Below, one piece after another: positions 1-7,637 of a DNA stretch of 10,653 bases (position 1 is the first letter of the stretch; every line of letters starts with the position of its first letter). The stretch is taken from the NCBI GenBank assembly GCA_023430705.1, contig JAEYZJ010000185.1, positions 1-10,653 on the forward strand, given 5' to 3'. The stretch comes from Pseudomonadota bacterium (GTDB lineage: Bacteria; Pseudomonadota; Alphaproteobacteria; Rhizobiales; Devosiaceae). A program made the translations under genes and the position numbers. The notes below the pieces were generated by a model. The model made no database searches and was not told where the DNA came from. It was given only the letters and a program-made list of their open reading frames with translations.

Positions 1-31
1 CAATGCGGCGCCAGTGTGTGCCGCCGGTGCA

Positions 32-1165
32 TCAACCCGAGGCGCCGGGCGGCCGTCCCACGTAGTGCGCGCGCGGCCGGATCAACTGTCCTGCCGCCGC
101 CTGTTCGAGGCCGTGCGCCAGCCAGCCCACGGAGCGCGCGAGGGCAAAGATCGCCCCTGGCGCGCGAGGGGGCAGTTCGTAGGCTACGGCCAGCGCCGCA
201 AGCGCGAAATCGATGTTGGGTTCCTCCTCGAGCACAGCCCTGCCCGCGGCGGCGAGCCGCAGGAATGGCGGCGGTACCGCGAAGGCCTCCATCAGCACCC
301 GGGCCCGGATATCGCCGCGCGGATAGAGCCGGTGGCCGAAGCCCGGGACGACCCGGCGCTCGCCGAGCCAGTCGAGCAGCGCCGCCTCCGCCGTGCCGGG
401 TTGATGCTCGATGTCGTCTGCTAGGGCCATGACCTCGGACGCCGCGTTGCCGTGGCGCGGGCCGCCCAGCGCCGCAAGCCCCGACAGCACCCCGGCACCG
501 AGGGGCGCGCCCGTCGAGACGGTCACCCGCGCAGCGAAGGTCGAGGCGTTGAGTTCGTGGTCGGCGAGGAGCACGAGGGCCCGGCGGATGACCTCCGCCG
601 CCCCTGGCCGTCCGAAGCTTCCCGCAAGCCGCTCATGGAGGGGCCCGGCCCCTGCTCCGGCGAGGTTGGCGGCGACGATCGCGAAGCACGCGAGCGCATC
701 GTCCCGTAACCGCGCGGCTCCGCGTTCCGAGCTTGGCTGGCCGCCGGCTGCGGCCCTGGCGAGCGCGACGAGAGCAGCGCCGACCGAAGGGGCCGCGGGA
801 GGCTCGGCATCCCGCGGCGCGTATCGGCAGTCCCACAGCAGTTCGATTACCTGTTCGAGCGTCGCCGTCGCCGAAAGCTCGGCCGCGTCCTCTCCCCGGT
901 AGTAGAGCCGGCCCGCAACCACCGTCGAGATGGCCGAGGGCAGCACCGGCTCGCCCCAGGCGATGGCCTCCGAAGCCGCCGCCATGGCGCTGCGACGCCC
1001 GCGCGAACGCTGCGCGACGCGATCGACGTCCTCCTCGCGATAGAGGCTGCGCCGGCTGTCGGCCGGGTCGGGCTTGGCGCGGATGCGGCCGCGGCTGACA
1101 TTGGCATAGAGCGACTGCGGCTTGCTGCCGAGCCGGGCCAGGGCTGCGCTGGCGGTAAGCCACAT
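32..1165 (-). CDS. Citrate synthase-family enzyme with N-terminal helix-turn-helix domain
   Basis: This is a 377-residue member of the citrate/2-methylcitrate synthase family, which condenses an acyl-CoA with a 2-oxo acid. Residues 1-55 form a MerR/excisionase-type helix-turn-helix: WLTASAALARLG, then a recognition-helix segment SLYANVSRGRI, then a wing ending RRSLYREEDVDRV. The catalytic domain follows from about residue 70. All three usual catalytic residues are present: His238 in GPRHG, His278 in GFGHR and Asp319 in PNIDF. The C-terminal LIRPRAHYVG is typical of the family. The ATG at 1165 is preferred because GAGG lies 6 bases upstream; an in-frame start at 1207 would swallow the operator-like repeats. 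The gene is divergent from a paralogue without the DNA-binding domain. Family membership is clear. The substrate (acetyl- or propionyl-CoA) and DNA binding are inferred. Enzymes with this architecture occur in other alphaproteobacteria, but I know of no characterised role. Confidence 0.9.
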   Translation of the reverse strand: MWLTASAALARLGSKPQSLYANVSRGRIRAKPDPADSRRSLYREEDVDRVAQRSRGRRSAMAAASEAIAWGEPVLPSAISTVVAGRLYYRGEDAAELSATATLEQVIELLWDCRYAPRDAEPPAAPSVGAALVALARAAAGGQPSSERGAARLRDDALACFAIVAANLAGAGAGPLHERLAGSFGRPGAAEVIRRALVLLADHELNASTFAARVTVSTGAPLGAGVLSGLAALGGPRHGNAASEVMALADDIEHQPGTAEAALLDWLGERRVVPGFGHRLYPRGDIRARVLMEAFAVPPPFLRLAAAGRAVLEEEPNIDFALAALAVAYELPPRAPGAIFALARSVGWLAHGLEQAAAGQLIRPRAHYVGRPPGASG

Positions 1166-1176
1166 GGAACGCCTCA

Positions 1177-1208
1177 CGTTGATCTCAACGATCAAGATTG
1201 ACGTCAAT
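1177..1208. promoter_or_regulatory. Array of TTGA/TCAA half-sites between divergent citrate synthase genes
   Basis: Within 32 bp there are five half-sites: TTGA at 1179, TCAA at 1185, TCAA at 1192, TTGA at 1198 and TCAA at 1204. They build two inverted repeats of the form TTGA-N2-TCAA, extended to CGTTGA-N2-TCAACG at 1177-1190 and to the perfect palindrome ATTGACGTCAAT at 1197-1208, placed 19 bp apart. A third dyad of opposite polarity, TCAA-N2-TTGA, lies between them at 1192-1201. The array sits just upstream of the leftward start codon and overlaps a possible leftward -10 element. An operator for the helix-turn-helix citrate synthase next door is the simplest reading, but it is inference; an unrelated regulator could equally bind. 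Confidence 0.55.
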
Positions 1209-1236
1209 ATTAGCGAGCTTACCCTCCGGCTGCAAA
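1207..1236 (-). promoter_or_regulatory. Possible sigma-70-like promoter for the HTH-citrate synthase gene
   Basis: On the minus strand TTTGCA and TAATAT are separated by 18 bases, each matching four of six consensus positions. Transcription would begin near 1200, inside the TTGA/TCAA array, which is the usual placement for a repressor site. The call rests on two short motifs only. Confidence 0.3.
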
Positions 1237-1251
1237 CACGAGGAGTGCCCG

Positions 1252-2334
1252 ATGAGTAATGGTCTCGAGAACGTGGTGGCCGCCGAGACGGTGCTGTCGG
1301 AGGTCGACGGCAACGCCGGACGGCTCGTCATCCGCGGCGTGCCGCTCGAAGCGCTCGCAGGGCGCACCAGCTATGAGCAGACGCTGGCGCTCCTCTGGGA
1401 TGGCTTCTTTCCGGCGCTGCCGGCCGATGTCGCCGAAGCGGTGGGCGCGGCGCGCGCCCGGGTGTTCGCCGCCCTCGAAGACGCATTGCCGCTGGTGGCC
1501 GGCCGCGACCCGTTCGACGGGATGCGCACGCTGACGGCACTGCTGCCCGACGGCACCGACATCGAAGCGGCGCTGGCGCTTGCCGCGGCTCCCGCCGTGC
1601 TGCTTCCTGCCCTCGTCCGCCTGCGGGACGGCAAGGCCCCGCAGGCCCCGGACCGGTGCCTGCCCCACGCCACCGACATGCTGCGGATGCTGACGGGTGC
1701 GTTGCCGGCCCCCAAGGCCGCATCGGCGCTCGAGACCTACCTCGTCACCGTCGCAGACCACGGGCTCAACGCCTCCACCTTCGCGGCGCGCGTCGTCGCC
1801 TCGACCGGAGCCGGGCTCAACTCGTCCGTGCTCGCGGCCCTCGGCGCGTTGAAGGGCCCGCTGCATGGCGGCGCGCCGGGCCCGGTGCTCGACATGCTCG
1901 ACGCGGTGGGCGATCCCGGCCACGCCGCATCGTGGATCGCGGCAGAGCTCGCTGCGGGGCGCCGGCTCATGGGCTTCGGTCACCGCATCTATCGGGTGCG
2001 CGACCCTCGCGCCGACGCGCTCAAGGGGGCGCTGGGGCGGCTGGGGCACTCGCAGGGTCCAGCTCCCCGGATGGCGCTGGCCGCGCGCGTCGAAGCGGAA
2101 GCGCTGGCTGCGCTGAGGCGCCACAAGCCCGATCGGCCGCTCGACACCAATGTCGAGTTCTACACCGCACTCCTGCTGGAGGCCCTGGGCTTTCCGCGCG
2201 ACACCTTCACGGCGGTGTTCTCCGCCGGGCGGGTCCTCGGATGGATCGCGCATGAGAGGGAGCAGGCAGCGACGGGCAAGCTCATCCGGCCGAAATCCAT
2301 CTACGTCGGGCCTCAGCCAAGGGAGGCGGCGTGA
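1252..2334 (+). CDS. Citrate synthase-family enzyme (citrate/2-methylcitrate synthase type)
   Basis: This is a 360-residue citrate synthase paralogue divergent from the helix-turn-helix form and lacking any DNA-binding extension. Both catalytic histidines are visible: His205 in GPLHGGA and His244 in GFGHRIYRVRDPRA. The third position, usually Asp in NVDFY, is Glu302 in NVEFY. DHGLNASTFAARV at 169-181 and WIAHEREQ near 331-338 are strong family signatures, and LIRPKSIYVG closes the protein. The ATG at 1252 is chosen because GAGGAG lies 6 bases upstream; the in-frame ATG at 1198 lies inside the operator-like array and has no comparable ribosome binding site. It probably condenses a short acyl-CoA with oxaloacetate, as a dimer or possibly a heteromer with its neighbour. 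Family is sure; the specific reaction is not. Confidence 0.9.
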   Translation: MSNGLENVVAAETVLSEVDGNAGRLVIRGVPLEALAGRTSYEQTLALLWDGFFPALPADVAEAVGAARARVFAALEDALPLVAGRDPFDGMRTLTALLPDGTDIEAALALAAAPAVLLPALVRLRDGKAPQAPDRCLPHATDMLRMLTGALPAPKAASALETYLVTVADHGLNASTFAARVVASTGAGLNSSVLAALGALKGPLHGGAPGPVLDMLDAVGDPGHAASWIAAELAAGRRLMGFGHRIYRVRDPRADALKGALGRLGHSQGPAPRMALAARVEAEALAALRRHKPDRPLDTNVEFYTALLLEALGFPRDTFTAVFSAGRVLGWIAHEREQAATGKLIRPKSIYVGPQPREAA

Positions 2335-2502
2335 TCACCGACTGGTGAGCGGGGGGCATGTCATATTTTGTATGGGGCCCTGCCGAACTGCCGTAAGGTC
2401 ACAGTCATCGGCAGCCTATCCAAGGCACGTTGCCGACTGAGAGCCCGCTCCGTTTCGGCGCGCAACTCCCGCCCTGCTCCTCCTCCAACAAAGGCCGGGA
2501 AA

Positions 2503-2703
2503 ATGACCTCCGATCAGCGTTTCGACATGCGTGTAACCTGCGCGTACTGCGGCCATGCCAGCACCATCTCGGTCGCGGCCGTCTCCCTGCCCGGCGGCCA
2601 TCGGGTGAACTGCCCGGTATGCGGCACTTCGATGGGGACGATTGCCCAGATCAAGGTCGAGCAGGGTCTCGACTGGCACTCCCGCGACCGGCTGGCCAGC
2701 TAG
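2503..2703 (+). CDS. Small zinc-ribbon protein of unknown function
   Basis: This predicted 66-residue protein has two CxxC knuckles, Cys13-x2-Cys16 in CAYCGH and Cys37-x2-Cys40 in CPVCG, 20 residues apart. That is the pattern of a zinc ribbon binding one metal ion. The remainder, ending in QGLDWHSRDRLAS, matches no family I recognise. The start at 2503 has only a weak purine-rich leader (GGGAAA); Met9 at 2527 is an alternative that keeps all four cysteines. The stop codon overlaps that of the convergent membrane-protein gene. The paired CxxC pattern is what makes this a probable real gene. A nucleic-acid or protein-binding role is common for such ribbons but is only a guess here. Confidence 0.65.
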   Translation: MTSDQRFDMRVTCAYCGHASTISVAAVSLPGGHRVNCPVCGTSMGTIAQIKVEQGLDWHSRDRLAS

Positions 2704-3134
2704 GCTCCGGCCTCGGCGCCCCTGGCCCGCGCGTCGAGCTGCTCGCTGACCTCCTCCTCCACCGCCTGCTCGATCGCGCCCCGCGCCGCCGCCTCGATCT
2801 TCCTGCGCTCCGCCTCGATCTCGGCGTGCTCCTTGTGCTCGATGCCCACCGATCTGTTCGGAGCCTTCGACGCCTCGATCAGGTAGTCGAGCTTCACATG
2901 CAGGGCCGCCTCGCTGCGTGCGCCAGCGACGAGAATCACGCCCGAGATCACGATGGCGGCGACGGACAGGAAGATGTTGAACCCGAACATGAAGCTGTCG
3001 TTGAACTGGAGGAAGCCGCCAATGGCGATCCCCACGACGAGCGCGATCGAGGTCGCGATGAATCCCGTGGTGGTCGACAGGAAATCCGCGATGCCGTTTA
3101 TCAGCCGACTTGGTGTGTGACGGTCGAGACGCAT
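2700..3134 (-). CDS. Low-affinity iron permease family membrane protein
   Basis: This 144-residue inner-membrane protein resembles the low-affinity iron permease family (Pfam PF04120 type). Two hydrophobic helices lie at about residues 24-42 and 50-71, followed by the family-like cytoplasmic segment ALHVKLDYLIEASKAPNRSV at 77-96. The tail from about residue 98 is highly charged, rich in Glu, Ala and Arg, and looks helical, perhaps coiled-coil. Despite the family name, iron transport by the bacterial members is poorly supported, so I do not infer a substrate. The ATG at 3134 has a weak leader (GGGA 3 bases upstream), so the start is uncertain; upstream in-frame alternatives look no better. It converges tail to tail with the zinc-ribbon gene. 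Confidence 0.75.
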   Translation of the reverse strand: MRLDRHTPSRLINGIADFLSTTTGFIATSIALVVGIAIGGFLQFNDSFMFGFNIFLSVAAIVISGVILVAGARSEAALHVKLDYLIEASKAPNRSVGIEHKEHAEIEAERRKIEAAARGAIEQAVEEEVSEQLDARARGAEAGA

Positions 3135-3190
3135 GATCCCGCATAACGCGCGATCACGTGTTTGGATGCGAGGCCGTCCCGCCCGGGCAT

Positions 3191-3224
3191 GAGGAAACGC
3201 CGGCGATCACGCGGACCGCCGGCG
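3191..3224 (-). terminator. Intrinsic terminator after the cysteine synthase gene
   Basis: On the minus strand, 6 bases past the stop codon, two copies of CGCCGGCG (3217-3224 and 3198-3205) can pair into an 8-bp stem with an 11-base loop, followed directly by TTTCCTC. The stem is strong and the T-run short, so termination is likely. Confidence 0.6.
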
Positions 3225-3230
3225 GAAGCA

Positions 3231-4289
3231 TCAGGCAGCGACCTTGGGCGGCAGCTGCTGGCCCGGCGTAGACGTTGAGATCGCCTCCTCCTCGGGAGTC
3301 ATGTCGGCCGGAACGTCCGCAAAGAGCGGGGTCGAAAGGTACCGCTCCCCGGTGTCGGGCAACATGGCGAGGATGGTCGAGCCCTCGGGGGCGGTCTCGG
3401 CGACCTTGAGCGCGGCGGCGAAGGTCGCGCCCGCCGTGATGCCGACGAAGATGCCTTCCTTCTGCGCCAGGTCCATCGACGCCTTCATTCCGTCGGGCGG
3501 CGCCACCGGCACGATCTGGTCGAACAGCTTCTCGGTGACCGCCTCGCTGGTGATCCAGGGGATGAAGTCGGGGCTCCAGCCCTGGAACGGGTGCGGCTTC
3601 CAGGCAGGATGGCTGCCGGTCGCGGCATGGTCGGCGCGGCGCTCGGGCTGCGGTTCGCCGCTGGTGAGCATCGCCGCGCCCTCGGGCTCGGCGACGATGA
3701 TCCTGGTGTTCGGCATCTTGTCGCGCAGCACGCGGCCCACGCCGGTCAGGGTGCCGCCGGTGCCGAAGCCCGTGACCCAGTAGTCGAGCTTCTCGTCGGC
3801 GAAGTCGCTCAGGATCTCCTGCGCGGTCGTGCGCGAGTGCATCTCCGGGTTGGCCGCGTTCTCGAACTGCCGGGTCTGGAACCAGCCGTTCGCCGCGGCA
3901 AGGGATTCGGCCTTGCGGATCATGCCGTTGGCCCGTTCCGCCGCCGGCGTCAGCACCACCTTGGCCCCGAGGAAGCGCATCAGCTTGCGCCGTTCGACCG
4001 AGAAGCTCTCGGCCATGGTGACGACCAGCGGATAGCCCTTGGCGGCGCAGACCATGGCGAGGCCGATGCCGGTGTTGCCGCTGGTGGCTTCCACCACCGT
4101 CTGGCCGGGCTTCAGCGCGCCGGACTTCTCGGCTGCCTCGATGACGCCGAGCGCCAGGCGATCCTTCACCGACCCCAGCGGATTGAAGGCCTCGATCTTG
4201 ACGTAGAGCTTCACGTGTTTCGGACCGAGCTTGTTGATCCGAACGACCGGCGTGTTGCCGACTGTCCCCAGGATATCGTTGAACTTCAT
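3231..4289 (-). CDS. cysK: Cysteine synthase A (O-acetylserine sulfhydrylase)
   Basis: This 352-residue PLP enzyme of fold type II makes cysteine from O-acetylserine and sulfide in the cytoplasm. Lys42 in GSVKDR is the expected PLP-binding lysine; TSGNTG at 69-74 is the substrate-binding loop; GTGGT at 176-180 grips the cofactor phosphate; PDTGERYLST at 311-320 is the C-terminal signature, with Thr313 where many bacterial CysK proteins have Ser. The protein is longer than the roughly 320-residue E. coli form, mainly through an insert at about 211-236 (GEPQPERRADHAATGSHPAW region) and a proline-rich tail. The start is supported by GAGGA 7 bases upstream. It appears monocistronic, with a terminator close behind. 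A cystathionine beta-synthase-like role is possible for longer homologues but less likely. Confidence 0.9.
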   Translation of the reverse strand: MKFNDILGTVGNTPVVRINKLGPKHVKLYVKIEAFNPLGSVKDRLALGVIEAAEKSGALKPGQTVVEATSGNTGIGLAMVCAAKGYPLVVTMAESFSVERRKLMRFLGAKVVLTPAAERANGMIRKAESLAAANGWFQTRQFENAANPEMHSRTTAQEILSDFADEKLDYWVTGFGTGGTLTGVGRVLRDKMPNTRIIVAEPEGAAMLTSGEPQPERRADHAATGSHPAWKPHPFQGWSPDFIPWITSEAVTEKLFDQIVPVAPPDGMKASMDLAQKEGIFVGITAGATFAAALKVAETAPEGSTILAMLPDTGERYLSTPLFADVPADMTPEEEAISTSTPGQQLPPKVAA

Positions 4290-4322
4290 TGGTTCGTCCT
4301 CATGGTGCCCCGCTTGACGCCC

Positions 4323-4351
4323 AAGTTACCCCCGGGGCGGCGGAGCGACAA
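4323..4351 (-). promoter_or_regulatory. Possible promoter of the cysteine synthase gene
   Basis: On the minus strand TTGTCG and TAACTT are 17 bases apart, 33 bases upstream of the start codon. Matches to the sigma-70 consensus are four and three of six, so this is only a candidate. Confidence 0.3.
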
Positions 4352-4391
4352 GTGAACCTGTGGTACAGACTCATATGATGACTGGTCCCGG

Positions 4392-5345
4392 TCAGACCGC
4401 GTCGCCCCAGTCGAACTTGCGTGCGGCCTTGAACGCGGGGCGGTCCCGGCTCGGCACGACCCGGCGTTCGAGGCCCGGTTCCGCGCAGAGCGGCAGCGTT
4501 ACCGAGAACTTGTTCTCTTCCGGCCGCTTGATCACGCGGGCCACCGCGCGCGTGCCGATTCCCGGGCGGGCGACCACGAGGTAACTGAACTTCTCGTCCT
4601 CGTAGCCGAGCGAACCGCCCTTCATCCGCATGTGGTCGCGGCTGCGGGCGAGGCGCACCGAGAAGTGGCACCAGTCGGGCTCGACGAGCGGGCACTCGCG
4701 CTCGTGTGGGCATGGCGCCAGCACGGCTCCGCCCTGCCCGATCAGGTGCGCGCGCACCGCCATCAGCCGCTGGTAGTCACGCGGGCGACCCGGCTCGACG
4801 AGGACGAGCGCGCCGCTGCAGTGCCGCCACAGGCGCGTCGCCGCGTCGAGCATTGCGATGTCCGGCAGTTCGGTCAGGGCGTAGGCGCAGGTCACGAGGT
4901 CGAAGCTGCGCCCGAGATCGAACCGGCCCAGGTCATCGTGGCGATATTCGGTCGCCGATCCGGGTGCCGCCAGCCGTGACGCGAGGTCGAGGAACGGCCG
5001 GTTGTGGTCCATCAGCGTGAGCGTTGCCGCCGGATAGGCCGCGGCAGCCGCCCACGCGGCAGTGCCGGGCCCTGCCCCGGCATCGAGCACCGAGGCCGGC
5101 ACGAACTCCGGGGCCCGGCGCGCCAGCTCCTCGAGCACGTTCGACACGGCGGCGTAGGTGGCCGGCATCCGGCTCAGCGCATAGGCGAGCGCGTCGCTGC
5201 TGCCCCCGATGACGGCGCTCGAGGCGCCGCGCTGGCGGTAGTGCGCCGACATGGCGGATGCGCTCTCGGCGAGCCCCCGGCGGCTGCCGAGGTCGTCGGC
5301 GAGGCTGCGCACGGCCTCAGCCAGGTCATGCGGCAACCCGCTCAT
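4392..5345 (-). CDS. Rsm22-type small ribosomal subunit-associated methyltransferase-fold protein
   Basis: This 317-residue protein belongs to the Rsm22 family (Pfam PF09243), whose mitochondrial members (yeast Rsm22, human METTL17) act in small-subunit ribosome assembly. VLDAGAGPGTA at 86-96 is the S-adenosylmethionine-binding glycine loop and LMDHN at 111-115 is the following acidic strand. The family signature is complete: PCPHERECPL at 211-220, DWCHFSVRLARS at 224-235, and KGGSLGYEDEKFSYL at 242-256. Four cysteines at 212, 218, 226 and 287 have spacings like those that hold a [4Fe-4S] cluster in METTL17. The ATG overlaps the stop of the upstream lipase gene as ATGA, and GGGGAG lies just before it. 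A role in bacterial ribosome maturation is inferred from the family; whether it methylates anything is unknown. Confidence 0.88.
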   Translation of the reverse strand: MSGLPHDLAEAVRSLADDLGSRRGLAESASAMSAHYRQRGASSAVIGGSSDALAYALSRMPATYAAVSNVLEELARRAPEFVPASVLDAGAGPGTAAWAAAAAYPAATLTLMDHNRPFLDLASRLAAPGSATEYRHDDLGRFDLGRSFDLVTCAYALTELPDIAMLDAATRLWRHCSGALVLVEPGRPRDYQRLMAVRAHLIGQGGAVLAPCPHERECPLVEPDWCHFSVRLARSRDHMRMKGGSLGYEDEKFSYLVVARPGIGTRAVARVIKRPEENKFSVTLPLCAEPGLERRVVPSRDRPAFKAARKFDWGDAV

Positions 5346-6181
5346 TGGTCTCCCCTGCCCTCGAAGGCGGCGATGGCTTCCGACAGGGCGTACTTGAAGC
5401 GGTCCTTGTCGGCGCTCGCGGCGTCGAGAATCTCGCGGACGCGCCAGAACTCGCGGCCGGCCACCGCGCCGACCTCGGCGCGGACATAGACGTCGGGCGG
5501 ATAGCGGTACACCGTGGCATCAACAAGCTTCTGGCTCATGATGTCCACCGAGGTAATGGCGGAATCGAGAATGCTCGGCTCGGCGATGGGAAGGTTCGGA
5601 TCAGGCGTGCGATGGGCATCGATGCCTACCAGCACCTCGCATTGATCCGCGATGTGCCCGAGCGGCAGCGGGTTGCTGACGCCGCCGTCGATGAAGTAGC
5701 GCCCATCGAGCTGCACCGAGCGGAAGAGGCTCGGGATGGCCATCGAGGCGGCAATCGCGGGACGCAGCGGGCCGGAGCTGAACATCACCTCCTGCCACGC
5801 GAAGACGTCGGTCGCCACCGCATGGAAGGGCACGGCCAGGCCGGCGAAATCGTCGGGAAGTCCCTCGGGCAGGAAGGCATTGGCGAGGATCACCGCGTTC
5901 ACCTGCACCGACAGGCCCCCTTCCAGCACCTGCCACAGCGTGGGACGGTTGCGCGTCAACAGCGTCGAGGCGATCTGCTGCACGCTGCCGGACACCGTAC
6001 AGACATGCTCGCGCAGTTCCGCGCCGCTCATGCCGTTGGCCCAGCCCGAGCCGATCAGCGCGCCGATCGAGGAGCCCGCGATGACCGAGGGCTTGAGGCC
6101 GAGCTCGTCCATCGCCTCGATATAGGCGATGTGCGCCAGTCCCCTTGCCGCGCCGCTGCCAAGTGCCACGCCGATCCGCAT
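5342..6181 (-). CDS. Patatin-like phospholipase/acyl hydrolase
   Basis: This 279-residue enzyme is of the bacterial patatin-like family, close to the RssA/YchK type, with a Ser-Asp catalytic dyad cutting lipid acyl esters. GSGAARG at 8-14 forms the oxyanion hole, Ser38 in GSSIG is the nucleophile, and Asp165 in DGG completes the dyad. There is no signal peptide, so it is probably cytoplasmic or peripheral to the membrane. The ATG at 6181 is chosen because GGAG lies 6 bases upstream and the catalytic domain begins immediately (MRIGVALGSG); longer in-frame starts run into the clpX terminator. It is the first gene of a two-gene operon with the Rsm22-like gene. The true substrate is unknown. Confidence 0.9.
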   Translation of the reverse strand: MRIGVALGSGAARGLAHIAYIEAMDELGLKPSVIAGSSIGALIGSGWANGMSGAELREHVCTVSGSVQQIASTLLTRNRPTLWQVLEGGLSVQVNAVILANAFLPEGLPDDFAGLAVPFHAVATDVFAWQEVMFSSGPLRPAIAASMAIPSLFRSVQLDGRYFIDGGVSNPLPLGHIADQCEVLVGIDAHRTPDPNLPIAEPSILDSAITSVDIMSQKLVDATVYRYPPDVYVRAEVGAVAGREFWRVREILDAASADKDRFKYALSEAIAAFEGRGDQ

Positions 6182-6202
6182 CGTCGTCTCCGTAACAGGC
6201 CG

Positions 6203-6231
6203 GTTATGCGACAGCACCGGTCCCAAAGCAA
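6203..6231 (-). promoter_or_regulatory. Possible promoter for the patatin-Rsm22 operon
   Basis: On the minus strand TTGCTT and CATAAC lie 17 bases apart. The -10 element matches four of six positions and the -35 three. It begins inside the T-rich tail of the clpX terminator and would give a leader of about 15 bases. Position is sensible, motifs are weak. Confidence 0.3.
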
Positions 6232-6256
6232 AGGCCCCGCCATCGCTGACGGGGCC
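6222..6256 (-). terminator. Intrinsic terminator of clpX
   Basis: On the minus strand, 26 bases past the clpX stop, GGCCCCG (6250-6256) pairs with CGGGGCC (6233-6239) around a 10-base loop and is followed by TTTGCTTTGGG. The stem is strong and the T-rich tail is in the right place. This separates clpX from the lipase operon. Confidence 0.7.
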
Positions 6257-6282
6257 CCGCAGTTCAAATGATCGCAAGCCGA

Positions 6283-7560
<1,278 letters not shown>

Positions 7561-7594
7561 CCTGTCACTCCTGGGAGGTTGGGCTCCCATTCCC

Positions 7595-7614
7595 GGCTAG
7601 ATTGAACGCTAGCC
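7595..7614. repeat. Inverted repeat in the clpX leader or promoter
   Basis: GGCTAG and CTAGCC form a perfect 6-bp inverted repeat around the 8 bases ATTGAACG, about 35 bp upstream of the clpX start codon. The centre coincides with a possible -10 element, so it could be a repressor site or a leader hairpin. No regulator can be named. Confidence 0.4.
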
Positions 7615-7630
7615 CCGCTATCCTGAACAA
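7601..7630 (-). promoter_or_regulatory. Possible clpX promoter
   Basis: On the minus strand TTGTTC and TTCAAT are 18 bases apart; the -10 matches four of six consensus positions and the -35 three. It lies just downstream of the clpP-clpX hairpin, where an independent clpX promoter would be expected. I found no convincing heat-shock sigma-factor site. Confidence 0.28.
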
Positions 7631-7637
7631 AACGTAA

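Noticed and set aside
1..31. Possible feature left of the first gene
   Set aside because: Too short to show a frame, hairpin or motif that can be supported.
1166..1207. N-terminal extension of the HTH-citrate synthase to an ATG at 1207
   Set aside because: The extra 14 residues are encoded by the operator-like array, there is no ribosome binding site, and the ATG at 1165 has a good one.
1219..2253. Long leftward open frame opposite the second citrate synthase
   Set aside because: Arg-, Gly- and His-rich translation typical of antisense frames in GC-rich genes; no family features, while the other strand encodes a clear enzyme.
2335..2348. Hairpin TCACC-GACT-GGTGA right after the citrate synthase stop
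   Set aside because: Only five base pairs and no T-run follows, so it is not called a terminator. The 168-bp gap up to 2502 shows no convincing gene or promoter.
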